From positions 4,903 through 68,902 of the forward strand of contig CABVDJ010000008.1 in assembly GCA_902497025.1 (NCBI GenBank): 64,000 bases of DNA, given 5' to 3'. This document shows, in pieces, positions 11,090-19,984 of this stretch. Under the pieces are notes generated by a model. It ran no database searches and was not told where the DNA came from. It worked only from the letters and a program-made list of their open reading frames with translations. Within the stretch, counting starts at the first letter, position 1; each line of letters opens with the position of its first letter. The translations under genes and the position numbers were made by a program. This DNA is from an uncultured Collinsella sp. (GTDB lineage Bacteria > Actinomycetota > Coriobacteriia > Coriobacteriales > Coriobacteriaceae).

Positions 11090-12541
11090 ATGGCGGACAA
11101 GAACGCAGAAGTTGCAGTCGAGGATAACGGCGGCATGAAGAAAACGCTTTCGCTCTGGAACTTCTTCACCATCGGCTTCGGTGCCATCATCGGTACCGGT
11201 TGGGTTCTGCAGGTCGGCGACTGGATGGTCGTGGGCGGCGGTCCCGTTCCCGCTATGATCGCATTCCTCTTGGGTGCAATCTTCCTCGTGCCCGTCGGAG
11301 CTGTTTTCGGTGAGCTCACGGCTGCTATCCCCATCTCGGGCGGCATTGTCGAGTATGTCGATCGTAGCTTTGGCCGTACGCTGAGCTACATCACCGGATG
11401 GCTTTTGGCCCTGGGCAACGGCATCCTGTGCCCGTGGGAGGCCATCGCCATTTCGACCCTCGTGTCCGAGATGTTCGGCAGCCTGCCCGGTCTTGAGTGG
11501 CTGCGCGCTGTCAAGCTCTACACCATCCTGGGCGCCGACGTTTACCTGTTCCCGACGCTGATCGCGCTCGGCTTTGCAGTCTACGTCATCTTCCTCAACT
11601 TCCGCGGCGCCAGCTCGGCCGCCAAGCTCCAGGCCTTCCTGACCAAGGCCCTGCTTTGCGGCATGCTGCTCGCCATGGGCGTCTCGCTGTTCACCGGCTC
11701 GCCGGACAACGCCATGCCCGTGTTCTCGCAGGTCGCCGGTGCTGGCGGCGGCAAGGCCGCTACCGAGAGCACCAGCCTGTTCGCCGGCATCGTGTCGGTC
11801 CTGGTTCTGACCCCGTTCTTCTACGCCGGTTTCGACACCATTCCTCAGCAGGCTGAGGAAGCAGCCGAGGGCCTCAACTGGAACAAGTTCGGCAAGATCA
11901 TCTCCCTGGCCCTGCTGGCCGCCGGTGGCTTCTACATGGTCTGCATCTACTCGTTCGGTACCATCCTCGACTGGCATGAGTTTGTTAAGAGCCCGGTTCC
12001 CGCGCTTGCCTGCCTCAAGGGCATCAACATGCTCCTGTACCTGGCCATGCTCGTCATCGCCACGCTTGGACCCATGGGTCCGATGAACTCCTTCTACGGC
12101 GCCACGAGCCGCATCATGCTCGCCATGGGCCGCAAGGGCCAGCTGCCCGAGAAGTTCGCCGAGGTCGACCCCAAGTCCGGCGCTCCCAAGCTCGCCTGCG
12201 TCGTTCTAGGCGTCATCACCGTCATCGGTCCGTTCCTGGGCAAGAACATGCTCATTCCTCTGACCAACGTGTCGGCTCTCGCCTTCATCTTCTCCTGCGG
12301 TATGGTCGCCCTCGCCTGCCTGCGCATGCGCTTCACCGAGCCCGACCTGCCTCGTCCCTACGAGGTGCCCGGCGGCAAGTTTGGCATCTCCCTCGCTATC
12401 GCTGCCTGCGCCATCATCATCGGCCTGCTCGTGATTCCGTTCTCTCCCGCCTCCCTCAACATGGTGGAGTGGAGCATCGTGATCGGCTGGCTGGCCGTCG
12501 GCCTGGCTCTCATGGCCTTCACCAATTCCCGCAAAAAGTAA
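11090..12541 (+). CDS. APC-family amino acid permease
   Basis: The 483-residue polytopic membrane protein has about 12 hydrophobic helices and the APC start FGAIIGTGWVLQVGDW, in which the unwound first helix carries the GxG substrate-binding segment. A later segment PFFYAGFDTIPQQAEE is characteristic of the amino acid/polyamine permeases. The substrate cannot be told from sequence alone. The gene is preceded by AGGAAAGGAGG and lies 131 nt ahead of an amidohydrolase gene, so the pair probably imports and hydrolyses a related amino-acid-derived compound. Confidence 0.88.
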   Translation: MADKNAEVAVEDNGGMKKTLSLWNFFTIGFGAIIGTGWVLQVGDWMVVGGGPVPAMIAFLLGAIFLVPVGAVFGELTAAIPISGGIVEYVDRSFGRTLSYITGWLLALGNGILCPWEAIAISTLVSEMFGSLPGLEWLRAVKLYTILGADVYLFPTLIALGFAVYVIFLNFRGASSAAKLQAFLTKALLCGMLLAMGVSLFTGSPDNAMPVFSQVAGAGGGKAATESTSLFAGIVSVLVLTPFFYAGFDTIPQQAEEAAEGLNWNKFGKIISLALLAAGGFYMVCIYSFGTILDWHEFVKSPVPALACLKGINMLLYLAMLVIATLGPMGPMNSFYGATSRIMLAMGRKGQLPEKFAEVDPKSGAPKLACVVLGVITVIGPFLGKNMLIPLTNVSALAFIFSCGMVALACLRMRFTEPDLPRPYEVPGGKFGISLAIAACAIIIGLLVIPFSPASLNMVEWSIVIGWLAVGLALMAFTNSRKK

Positions 12542-12672
12542 CGCCGAGCCGGGGCGGATCAGGTGTGCGGGACCCTCTCTTCCGCGCACCGAACCCGGCA
12601 CCACTTGGGTAGCTTTGTGAGGCCTTAACCCAACGCGGCCTCGCCCACTATATGGATCCATAAGGAGGAACC

Positions 12673-13950
12673 ATGTCCACTAAGTATGCAATCGTTGGCG
12701 GCAAGCTCATCGACGGTACCGGTGCCGAGCCGGTCGAGAACTCCCTCGTTCTCGTCGACGACAACGGCAAGATCGAGTACGCCGGTGCCATGCAGGACCT
12801 TCCCGAGGGCGTTGAGGTCATCGACGCCGCCGGCAAGACCGTCCTTCCCGGCCTGATCGACACCCACCTGCACTTCTCGGGCAACTTGACCGACGATGAC
12901 ACCGACTGGGTCATGCAGCCGCTCCTCGAGAAGCAGGCCGTCGCCGTCAAGCAGGCCTATGACTGCCTCACCCACGGCCTCACCACCGTCTGCGAGATCG
13001 GCCGCTTTGGTATCCAGATCCGTGACTGCATCGACAAGGGCGTCTTCAAGGGCCCGCGCGTTCTGGCCACCGGCCTTGGCTTCTGCCGCGTTGCCGGCCA
13101 CGGCGACTCCCACCACTGCAGCCAAGAGCTCAACAAGGAATCGCACCCCTGGGGCGATCAGGTCGACGGTCCTTGGGATCTGCGCAAGGCCGTCCGTCGT
13201 CGCCTGCGCGAGAACCCCGATGCCATCAAGATCTGGGCTACTGGTGGCGGCATCTGGCGCTGGGACTCCGGCCGCGACCAGCACTACTGCTCCGAGGAGA
13301 TTCAGGCCGTGGTCGAAGAGGCAAAGATGGTCGGCATCCCCGTGTGGAGCCACTGCTACAACAACCACGCCGCTGCCTACGATTCCGTTCGCTTTGGCTG
13401 CGAGCAGCTGATTCACGGCTTCGATATCGATGAGCGCACCATGGACCTCATGGCCGAGCAGGGCACCTTCTTCACTCCGACGATCGCCTTCCTGCCCACC
13501 TGGTACGCCACCTATCCGCCCGTCTACGTTCCCGAGCTGCACGACAAGTACGAGGGCACTCTGGTCGAGAAGGAGCTGCAGCGCAACTACGACTGCCTGC
13601 GCGAGGCCAAGAAGCGCGGCGTCGTCATGACGATCGGCTCCGACTCCTTCTCCTTCGTCACCCCGTACGGCACTTGCTCCATCGAGGAGATGTACGAGTT
13701 CGTCGACAAGATCGGCTTCACTCCGGTCGAGACCATCACCTGCGCCACCCTCAACGGTGCCAAGATGTGCCACATCGAGGACGAGACCGGTTCCATCGAG
13801 GCCGGCAAGTGCGCCGACCTGCTGGTCGTCAACGGTGACGTCGCCGCCGACATCCACGTGCTCAACACCGACAACATGGACGTCATCATGAAGGACGGCT
13901 GGATTGTCGAGGGCGGCACCTTCGGCGAGGCAAACAAGTACAGCGCCTAA
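12673..13950 (+). CDS. Metal-dependent amidohydrolase family protein
   Basis: The 425-residue cytoplasmic enzyme has the TIM-barrel amidohydrolase fold. Motifs are DTHLH (His65 and His67), the lysine in IKIWATGGG (metal-bridging carbamate candidate), His in PVWSHCYNN, LIHGFD, and the catalytic Asp in TIGSDS. The C-terminal ETGSIEAGKCADLLVV closes the small beta domain, as in imidazolonepropionase- and prolidase-like amidohydrolases. The start follows AAGGAGGAACC. It lies behind an amino-acid permease and ahead of a LytTR two-component system, which suggests peptide or amino-acid-derivative catabolism. The substrate is unknown. Confidence 0.85.
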   Translation: MSTKYAIVGGKLIDGTGAEPVENSLVLVDDNGKIEYAGAMQDLPEGVEVIDAAGKTVLPGLIDTHLHFSGNLTDDDTDWVMQPLLEKQAVAVKQAYDCLTHGLTTVCEIGRFGIQIRDCIDKGVFKGPRVLATGLGFCRVAGHGDSHHCSQELNKESHPWGDQVDGPWDLRKAVRRRLRENPDAIKIWATGGGIWRWDSGRDQHYCSEEIQAVVEEAKMVGIPVWSHCYNNHAAAYDSVRFGCEQLIHGFDIDERTMDLMAEQGTFFTPTIAFLPTWYATYPPVYVPELHDKYEGTLVEKELQRNYDCLREAKKRGVVMTIGSDSFSFVTPYGTCSIEEMYEFVDKIGFTPVETITCATLNGAKMCHIEDETGSIEAGKCADLLVVNGDVAADIHVLNTDNMDVIMKDGWIVEGGTFGEANKYSA

Positions 13951-14008
13951 GCTACCGTTCATCGATGGCTTGATGTAAAACACAGTATTTGATTGCATAA
14001 TGCAATGG

Positions 14009-14035
14009 AGAGGGTCGCTTGCGGCCCTCTTTATT
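14009..14035 (+). terminator. Terminator-like hairpin after the amidohydrolase gene
   Basis: AGAGGG-TCGC pairs with GCG-GCCCTCT, followed by TTATT. The 15-nt palindrome ATTGCATAATGCAAT (13992-14006) lies just before it and could be a protein-binding site. Confidence 0.5.
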
Positions 14036-14068
14036 GCTATGGGGTGCGTCGGTAAGAAGGAGATGACG

Positions 14069-15454
14069 GTGGATCTCAATAGGCTGATTCTGGGCAAGAG
14101 CTACAACTCTACCAAGGTCTTTCGTACCGCTCAGCATGTGGTTCAAGCCATCTTGCTCGGTATTGTCGTTCCGCTGCTTATCCTGCTGCTCATCTGGGAT
14201 CTAACCGATAATCCCAATCCCGTTCCGGCCGTTGTCGTCATTGCCGGCTTGGTCATGCTGTGCTTCTTCTTCTCGTACGTCTTTGTCGTTCCCGACGACC
14301 TCACATCGAGCGCAACCGACCGCACGCTCGCCATCGCTTCAAAAATATTCGCCTACACGTCGCGCGGCCTTACGCCCGAAGCTGCCCTGGGCGCCTCTAA
14401 GATCATCCTGTCCGAAACTATCGCCTCTGCCATCTGCTTTACCGACGGCAAGCAGGTGTTGGCAAGCTGGGGCGAGGACTCGGCAAAATGCCCCGCGGGC
14501 ACCCCGGTGGTGCTGCGGACTACGCTCAACGTGATCAACAGCGGTGAGCAAAGCGTGTTCTCGCGCGATGCCTCGACCGAGACAGGTGGCTACTTTCCGC
14601 GCCTGCGCGCCGGTATTGTCGCACCGCTTACCGTGCGCGGGCATTGCGTGGGCACGCTCGAGCTGTATTATCCCCGTCTGAGCAGCATCGATATGCGCCA
14701 GACGGCGCTTGCCTCGGGCTTTGCCGACCTCATTTCCACGCAGCTTGCGAGCTTTGAGCTCGAGCGCCAGGACGAGCTTACGGCCCGCGTGGAGCTGCGC
14801 GCCTTGCACTCGCAGGTCGATCCTCATTTTCTGTTTAACACCATCAGCACCATCGTGTCGCTCGTTCGAACCGAGCCCGACAAGGCGCGATCGCTGCTGA
14901 TCGACTTCTCCAACTACTACCGTCAGACGCTTTCTGATTCCGATACCCTCACAACGCTCGAGCACGAGGTGGAACAGGGCACTCGCTATATCAATCTTAT
15001 GCAGGCTCGTTATGGCGACGGCCGTCTGCGCGTCTCGGTCGATATCGACTTTGAGGTGCGCGATTGCATGGTGCCGCCGTTTATCTTGCAGCCGTTGCTC
15101 GAAAACTGCATCAAGCACGCGCAGCGCGAGACCGAGCCGCTTTCTATTCATGTTAGGGCTTTCGAGACCGATGACGGTTTGGAGATCATCGTCGAGGACG
15201 ACGGCATCGGTATGAGCGAAGAAGTCTGCGCGCATCTGTTTGAGCAACATCGCCTGGAGGAGCCCGAGAGCATTACCGCCGACGGCTCCGTCAAGCGAGG
15301 TTGCGGCCTGGCGCTCTTCAACGTGCTTCAGCGCATCCATTTCTTTTACGGAGAAGATTCCGGCATGCGCGTGAAGTCCCAGGAGGGCGTGGGAACGCAG
15401 GTCATCGTCGAGCTGAACGGCGAGCCGCATGAGCCGGCGCCGTTGACGGCGTAG
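14069..15454 (+). CDS. LytS-like sensor histidine kinase (system 1)
   Basis: The product is an integral-membrane sensor kinase of the His_kinase (PF06580) type. It has two N-terminal membrane helices, a GAF-like region, then the phosphoacceptor motif DPHFLFNTISTI and an HATPase domain with LLENCIKHA and DDGIGM. I chose the GTG at 14069 because AAGGAG (14057-14062) lies 6 nt before it. An in-frame ATG at 14063 touches the Shine-Dalgarno, and an upstream ATG at 14000 is inside a hairpin. The product is 461 residues. It pairs with the LytTR regulator 38 nt downstream. The second kinase at 19981 has the same architecture. Confidence 0.88.
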   Translation: MDLNRLILGKSYNSTKVFRTAQHVVQAILLGIVVPLLILLLIWDLTDNPNPVPAVVVIAGLVMLCFFFSYVFVVPDDLTSSATDRTLAIASKIFAYTSRGLTPEAALGASKIILSETIASAICFTDGKQVLASWGEDSAKCPAGTPVVLRTTLNVINSGEQSVFSRDASTETGGYFPRLRAGIVAPLTVRGHCVGTLELYYPRLSSIDMRQTALASGFADLISTQLASFELERQDELTARVELRALHSQVDPHFLFNTISTIVSLVRTEPDKARSLLIDFSNYYRQTLSDSDTLTTLEHEVEQGTRYINLMQARYGDGRLRVSVDIDFEVRDCMVPPFILQPLLENCIKHAQRETEPLSIHVRAFETDDGLEIIVEDDGIGMSEEVCAHLFEQHRLEEPESITADGSVKRGCGLALFNVLQRIHFFYGEDSGMRVKSQEGVGTQVIVELNGEPHEPAPLTA

Positions 15455-15492
15455 CACGCGGTTGGATTGAGAGAAAAAGAGGGGAAGCACAT

Positions 15493-16227
15493 ATGTCCGA
15501 AGGCTGGAACATCTTGGTGGTTGATGACGAACCTCCCATTAGGGCTGAGCTACGCTATCTGTTGGAAAAGGATACGCGTGTGGGCCAGATTGCCGAGGCG
15601 GGCAATGTCACCGAGGCCGTGGAGTCGATTCTCTCGAACAAGCCCAACGTGTTGTTTTTGGACATCACGATGCCCGGCCGCTCGGGAATTGAGCTTGCCG
15701 AGACGCTGCAGAACCTAAAGACGCCGCCGGTGGTTGTGTTTGTGACGGCGTTTGCCGAGTTTGCCGCCGATGCGTATAACCTCGATGCGGTCGACTATGT
15801 CGTCAAGCCGGTCGAGGACGCACGCCTGTCAAAGGCACTCGACAAGATCGAGGCAGCCTTGGGTGCCCGTCGTGTTATCCACGCTCCGCGCCAGCCTTTG
15901 CGTCTGACGGTGGACCGCGGGGGCAAAAAGGTGTTCATTCCCGCCGCAGACGTCTGCTACTTTGAGGCGCGCGCCGATTTTTGCAACGCCATCTGCGCCG
16001 AGGGAACGTACCTGATCAATGAGTCGATCTCTTCGCTCGAGCGTCGCTTGGTCTCCGAGGGCTTTATTCGCGTTCATCGCAGCTATCTGGTCAATTTGGA
16101 AGACGTGCACAATGTCGAGATCGGTTCCACGGGTCTTATGGAGCTCAGACTCGATCGCGTAACCTCGACGGTGCCCGTGTCCCGCCGTCGCGCTGCCGAG
16201 GTTAAAGCACACTTGGGGCTTGCGTAG
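15493..16227 (+). CDS. LytTR-family response regulator (system 1)
   Basis: The 244-residue regulator has a receiver domain (acidic pocket DDE at 11-13, phospho-acceptor Asp57 in LFLDITMPG, Lys in VVKPVED) and a C-terminal LytTR DNA-binding domain (about 135-240, with FIRVHRSYLVNL). LytTR proteins bind direct repeats upstream of membrane, cell-wall or pyruvate-responsive genes. The partner kinase is immediately upstream. The second system at 21397 is closely similar and probably arose by duplication. Confidence 0.92.
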   Translation: MSEGWNILVVDDEPPIRAELRYLLEKDTRVGQIAEAGNVTEAVESILSNKPNVLFLDITMPGRSGIELAETLQNLKTPPVVVFVTAFAEFAADAYNLDAVDYVVKPVEDARLSKALDKIEAALGARRVIHAPRQPLRLTVDRGGKKVFIPAADVCYFEARADFCNAICAEGTYLINESISSLERRLVSEGFIRVHRSYLVNLEDVHNVEIGSTGLMELRLDRVTSTVPVSRRRAAEVKAHLGLA

Positions 16228-16319
16228 ACGGTCTGCGTGCCGTCGTTTACCATCGCAGGTTTGGCATGGGCGCGCGGTGGGCATAATGGGTGGCATCGAA
16301 TGAAATCGAAAGGATCATT

Positions 16320-17264
16320 ATGCCCGCGCTTATCACCCATCATCTGTTTGGCGAGGAAAGCATCGACCGTCTTCCACAGGGCGTCATCACGTCCGATGAA
16401 GAGCGCATTGCCTTTATCTTGGGCAACCAAGGCCCCGACCCGTTTTTCTTTCACATTCTGACACCGCGTGTTTCCGACTGCACGCTGCTGGCGCAGGTCA
16501 TGCATCGGTCGCGCATGTCTCGTCAGTTTGCGTGCCTGCGCGACGGCGTGTCGCATCTGCTGCCGCGCGACGCCAGCTTGGGTCGTGCCTTTGCGCTGGG
16601 CCTGCTGTCTCATTACGTGCTCGACCGCAACGCTCATCCCTTTGTCTATGAGCAGCAGTTTGGCATTGTCGAGTCCGATTCAGAGCTTGAGGATTCGAGC
16701 AGTCAGGTCCATGCCGTGATCGAGAGCGACCTGGATGTGCTGATGCTGCAGCTTAAACGCGATGGCGCTACGGTTGACGATTACCCGCCGGCGGGCGAGA
16801 TCGTCACCACTGATCGCATCAATCGCGTGGCCGGCGTGCTGATGAGCTATGTTGCCGGACGCGTGTACGGCATTGACATTCCGGCGGGGGAGTACGGTGC
16901 TGCCGTTGCCAATATGCAGCGACTTTACCGCGCGATTGAGCCGGCCGGCTCCGCAAAGACGCGCGCGATCTCGCTGGTTGAGGGCTTGGTGCACGATTAC
17001 TCGCTGCTCGACGGCCTTGCTCATCGCGTGACGACGGAGTTGCCCGAGCGCACCGGTAACCTGGGCCATCTGACATGGAAGAATCCCTTTACCGACGAGG
17101 TCTCGAACGAGAGTTTCCCCGAGGTCTTTGATCGCGCGCTGGGCGATTACGAGTGCACGGTCGCACGTTTTATCGAGACCGGTGACATGGATGCCGTGAC
17201 CAGTCACGTCAACTACAGCGGTCGCGTGCTCAATGCCGATGAGGAGTTCGACCGCGAGGAATAG
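16320..17264 (+). CDS. Zinc-dependent phospholipase C-like protein
   Basis: The 314-residue product resembles the zinc-dependent PLC/S1-P1 nuclease family (PF00882). It starts MPALITHHLFGEES and has a His/Asp-rich helix LLSHYVLDRNAHPF that would bind metal. No signal peptide is visible, so it is probably cytoplasmic, as in many related Firmicute and Actinobacterial proteins of unknown substrate. The start ATG at 16320 follows AAAGGA. It lies between the two LytTR systems, with its own 92-nt leader. Confidence 0.72.
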   Translation: MPALITHHLFGEESIDRLPQGVITSDEERIAFILGNQGPDPFFFHILTPRVSDCTLLAQVMHRSRMSRQFACLRDGVSHLLPRDASLGRAFALGLLSHYVLDRNAHPFVYEQQFGIVESDSELEDSSSQVHAVIESDLDVLMLQLKRDGATVDDYPPAGEIVTTDRINRVAGVLMSYVAGRVYGIDIPAGEYGAAVANMQRLYRAIEPAGSAKTRAISLVEGLVHDYSLLDGLAHRVTTELPERTGNLGHLTWKNPFTDEVSNESFPEVFDRALGDYECTVARFIETGDMDAVTSHVNYSGRVLNADEEFDREE

Positions 17265-17365
17265 GGCCCGTGCGTGCCCCTTTGCCGAATCCTTACCGGC
17301 GGTTCTGGACAATTGGGGTACGATGAACTAACTGCATATCGGGCGAATACGAAGGGTCCCTGTCC

Positions 17366-18625
17366 ATGAAATACACCAAGCTCGAGCGTAACTGGGTTAT
17401 GTATGATGTGGGCAATTCGGCCCTCGTGTTGCTCAATACCTCGGTGGTGCCCATCTACTTTAACGCCATCAATACCGGTGCTTCCTCGGCAGACCTGGTG
17501 GTCGCTTGGGGCAACGCGCAGACGATTGCCTCGCTGGTCATTGCCATGCTCATGCCCATTCTGGGCGCGCTTGCCGATTACGCCGGCAACAAGATCAAGT
17601 TCTTCTTGGGCTTTTTCCTCACGGGCCTGGTTCTTTGCCTGGCGCAGGCTATCCCAATGTCCGCCATGGCATTTTTGACCGTGTACGTGCTGTGCACCAT
17701 CGGCCTTAACTCTTCTATGACGTTCTACGACGCCATGCTGCCCGACGTTACCACCGACGAGCGCATGGACGCCGTGTCCAGCTCGGGTTATGCCTGGGGC
17801 TACATCGGTTCCACCGTGCCGTTCGTCATCTGCCTGGCGCTCATCATGGGTGGCCCCGCTCTTGGCGTCCCCACCATGCTGGCAACGCGTCTGTCTTTTA
17901 TCATCACTGGTGCCTGGTGGCTCATCTTTACCCTGCCGCTCATTCACACCTATAAGCAAAAGTATGGTCGCGAGCGCGGTCCCGAGGACACCATCGGCCA
18001 CATCGTTGGCGGTGTGTTCTCCGAGGTCGGACACACCATGCGCGAGATCGCCCACAACAAGACCGTGCTGGTCTACATGATTGCGTTCTTCTTCTATATC
18101 GATGGCGTCCACACGGTCATTTCCATGGCTACCAGCTACGGCTCGGCTTTGGGCATCGATTCGACCCAGCTGGTACTGGCGCTGCTCGTTACGCAGTTCG
18201 TGGCCTTTCCGTCCGCCATCATCTACGGCAAGCTCGCCGGACGCGTGGGCACGCTCAACATGATCCTGGTGGCGGTCGCCGCCTACATGGGCATTGTGCT
18301 GTTCGCCGCGTTCTTCCTAAAGACCGCCTTTGAGTTCTGGGTGCTTGCCATTATGGTCGGCCTGTTCCAGGGCGGCGTGCAGGCGCTCAGCCGTAGCTAC
18401 TTTGGTCGCATTATCCCCAAGGAAAAGTCCAACGAGTACTACGGCTTCTTTGACATCTTTGGTCGTTATGCAAGCGTCATGGGTACCTTCCTAGTGTCGG
18501 TCGTTACCTCGCTGACCGGCAACCCGTCGCTGGGCGTCCTTTCTATTGGCGTGCTGCTGATCGTTGGCTTTATGCTGCTGGTTCGCCTGTCCCGCATGAC
18601 TCGGGCAGCAGAGCATGCCGCATAG
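17366..18625 (+). CDS. UMF1-family MFS transporter
   Basis: The 419-residue membrane protein begins KLERNWVMYDVGNSA, typical of the UMF1/Atg22-like branch of the major facilitator superfamily, and has about 12 hydrophobic helices. A second-half motif SRSYFGRIIPKEKSNEYYGF is also characteristic. The substrate is unknown. Relatives include the yeast vacuolar amino-acid effluxer Atg22. It is probably monocistronic. Confidence 0.85.
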   Translation: MKYTKLERNWVMYDVGNSALVLLNTSVVPIYFNAINTGASSADLVVAWGNAQTIASLVIAMLMPILGALADYAGNKIKFFLGFFLTGLVLCLAQAIPMSAMAFLTVYVLCTIGLNSSMTFYDAMLPDVTTDERMDAVSSSGYAWGYIGSTVPFVICLALIMGGPALGVPTMLATRLSFIITGAWWLIFTLPLIHTYKQKYGRERGPEDTIGHIVGGVFSEVGHTMREIAHNKTVLVYMIAFFFYIDGVHTVISMATSYGSALGIDSTQLVLALLVTQFVAFPSAIIYGKLAGRVGTLNMILVAVAAYMGIVLFAAFFLKTAFEFWVLAIMVGLFQGGVQALSRSYFGRIIPKEKSNEYYGFFDIFGRYASVMGTFLVSVVTSLTGNPSLGVLSIGVLLIVGFMLLVRLSRMTRAAEHAA

Positions 18626-18740
18626 GAGCGAGCGGCTATTGTGCCTGTCCACGGTACTCTTTTGGGGTTATCCGCAATAAACATTGCGACTTGCGAGCAA
18701 TGATTTGCCCAAGTGGGTATGATGGAATCAGCTAGGTCGC

Positions 18741-18775
18741 GGGGCGTCGCCTGTGTTTGGCGGCGTCCCGTTTTT
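18741..18775 (+). terminator. Terminator-like hairpin between the transporter and glycosyltransferase genes
   Basis: GGGGCGTCGCC pairs (two G-U) with GGCGGCGTCCC around TGTGTTT, followed by GTTTTTG. It ends 21 nt before the glycosyltransferase start, so it could also act as an attenuator for that gene. Confidence 0.6.
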
Positions 18776-18796
18776 GTGTTGCAGGGAGGGTAAGGC

Positions 18797-19984
18797 ATGA
18801 ACGCCACAGTCGTGATTCCAACGTATTGGGCGGGCGATGACGCTTGCGCAAACGCCCCTGGCACCTATGACCATTCGACGCGACTCAACGCCGACAATCC
18901 CGAACTCGACCGCTGCCTGGCCTCGCTTGAGCAGGTACGTGACATCCCGCGCATCATCCTTTTGGTGGTCTGTCCCGTTTCTGCCACAGCCGATGTGTCG
19001 CTGCGCGTGCACGAGATTGTCGACGCGCATCCCACGCTCAAGGTCACCGTTGTCACCAACACCCAGGCCTCGCGCATCGCAGACCGGGTTGCTCAGATCG
19101 CGCCCAAGGGTTCGGGCGAGTGCGTGAGCCTGCGAGGCTACGGTGCCATCCGCAATATGGGGCTAGCCTGCGCCGCTGTGCTGGGGCATGACGCGGTTAT
19201 CTTCTTGGATGACGATGAGACTGTCATCGACGCCGACTTTATGAAGCGCGCGACCTATGCGTTGGGGCAGCAGACGCGTCAGGGCTTGCCGATCTTGGTC
19301 AAGAGCGGCTATTTCTACGATCGCGACGGCTCGCCGCTGGCTCCCACGGACAAGGCGGGCATCTGCCATCGTTGGTGGACCAAGCGCATCGAGTTCAACC
19401 GTTGGATGAAAAAGGCGCTTTCGGGCACCCGCATCTCGCGCTCCAACTACGTGTGCGGCGGCCTGATGGCCCTGCACGCCCGCGCCTTTACGCGTGTGGC
19501 CTTTGACCCGTTTATCACCCGCGGCGAGGACTTGGATTACCTCTTTAACATGCGCATGTTTGGCTACGACGTGTGGTTCGATAACGAGTGGACCGTGCGC
19601 CATCTGCCTCCGGAGTCCGAAAAGCGCTCACCGCGCTTTATGCAGGATGTATACCGTTGGTACTACGAACGGGCCAAGTTGACATTCGCCGCGCATCAAA
19701 AGGAGCTCATTCCCGTTACGGCGGCATCGCTCATGCCCTACCCGGGCCCGTGGATTTCGCGCGAGCTCGACGACCGCGTGCGCAAGACCGCTATGGTCCG
19801 CAGCGTGTTTACCCGCGAGCATGAGGGCTACCTGCGCATCTGGCGCCATGGTATCGACGAGGCAAAGGCCTATGCGCGCCAAAACGCTGCAAGCTACCTG
19901 CGTTTCCAGAGCTTTTGGCCCAAGATCATGGACGGGCTTTGGCGTGACGCACAACTGATCAGTATCCTGGAGGGGGCCGAATGA
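18797..19984 (+). CDS. Glycosyltransferase family 2-like protein
   Basis: The 395-residue product starts with the GT-A motif ATVVIPTY, has a metal-binding acidic run VIFLDDDET (DxD-type) near residue 140, and an acceptor-side ITRGEDLDYLFNM motif. It lacks obvious membrane helices. It would transfer a sugar from an NDP-sugar to an unknown acceptor. Its stop overlaps the start of the next histidine-kinase gene by 4 nt (ATGA), so the two are translationally coupled and probably functionally linked, perhaps to the cell envelope. Confidence 0.75.
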   Translation: MNATVVIPTYWAGDDACANAPGTYDHSTRLNADNPELDRCLASLEQVRDIPRIILLVVCPVSATADVSLRVHEIVDAHPTLKVTVVTNTQASRIADRVAQIAPKGSGECVSLRGYGAIRNMGLACAAVLGHDAVIFLDDDETVIDADFMKRATYALGQQTRQGLPILVKSGYFYDRDGSPLAPTDKAGICHRWWTKRIEFNRWMKKALSGTRISRSNYVCGGLMALHARAFTRVAFDPFITRGEDLDYLFNMRMFGYDVWFDNEWTVRHLPPESEKRSPRFMQDVYRWYYERAKLTFAAHQKELIPVTAASLMPYPGPWISRELDDRVRKTAMVRSVFTREHEGYLRIWRHGIDEAKAYARQNAASYLRFQSFWPKIMDGLWRDAQLISILEGAE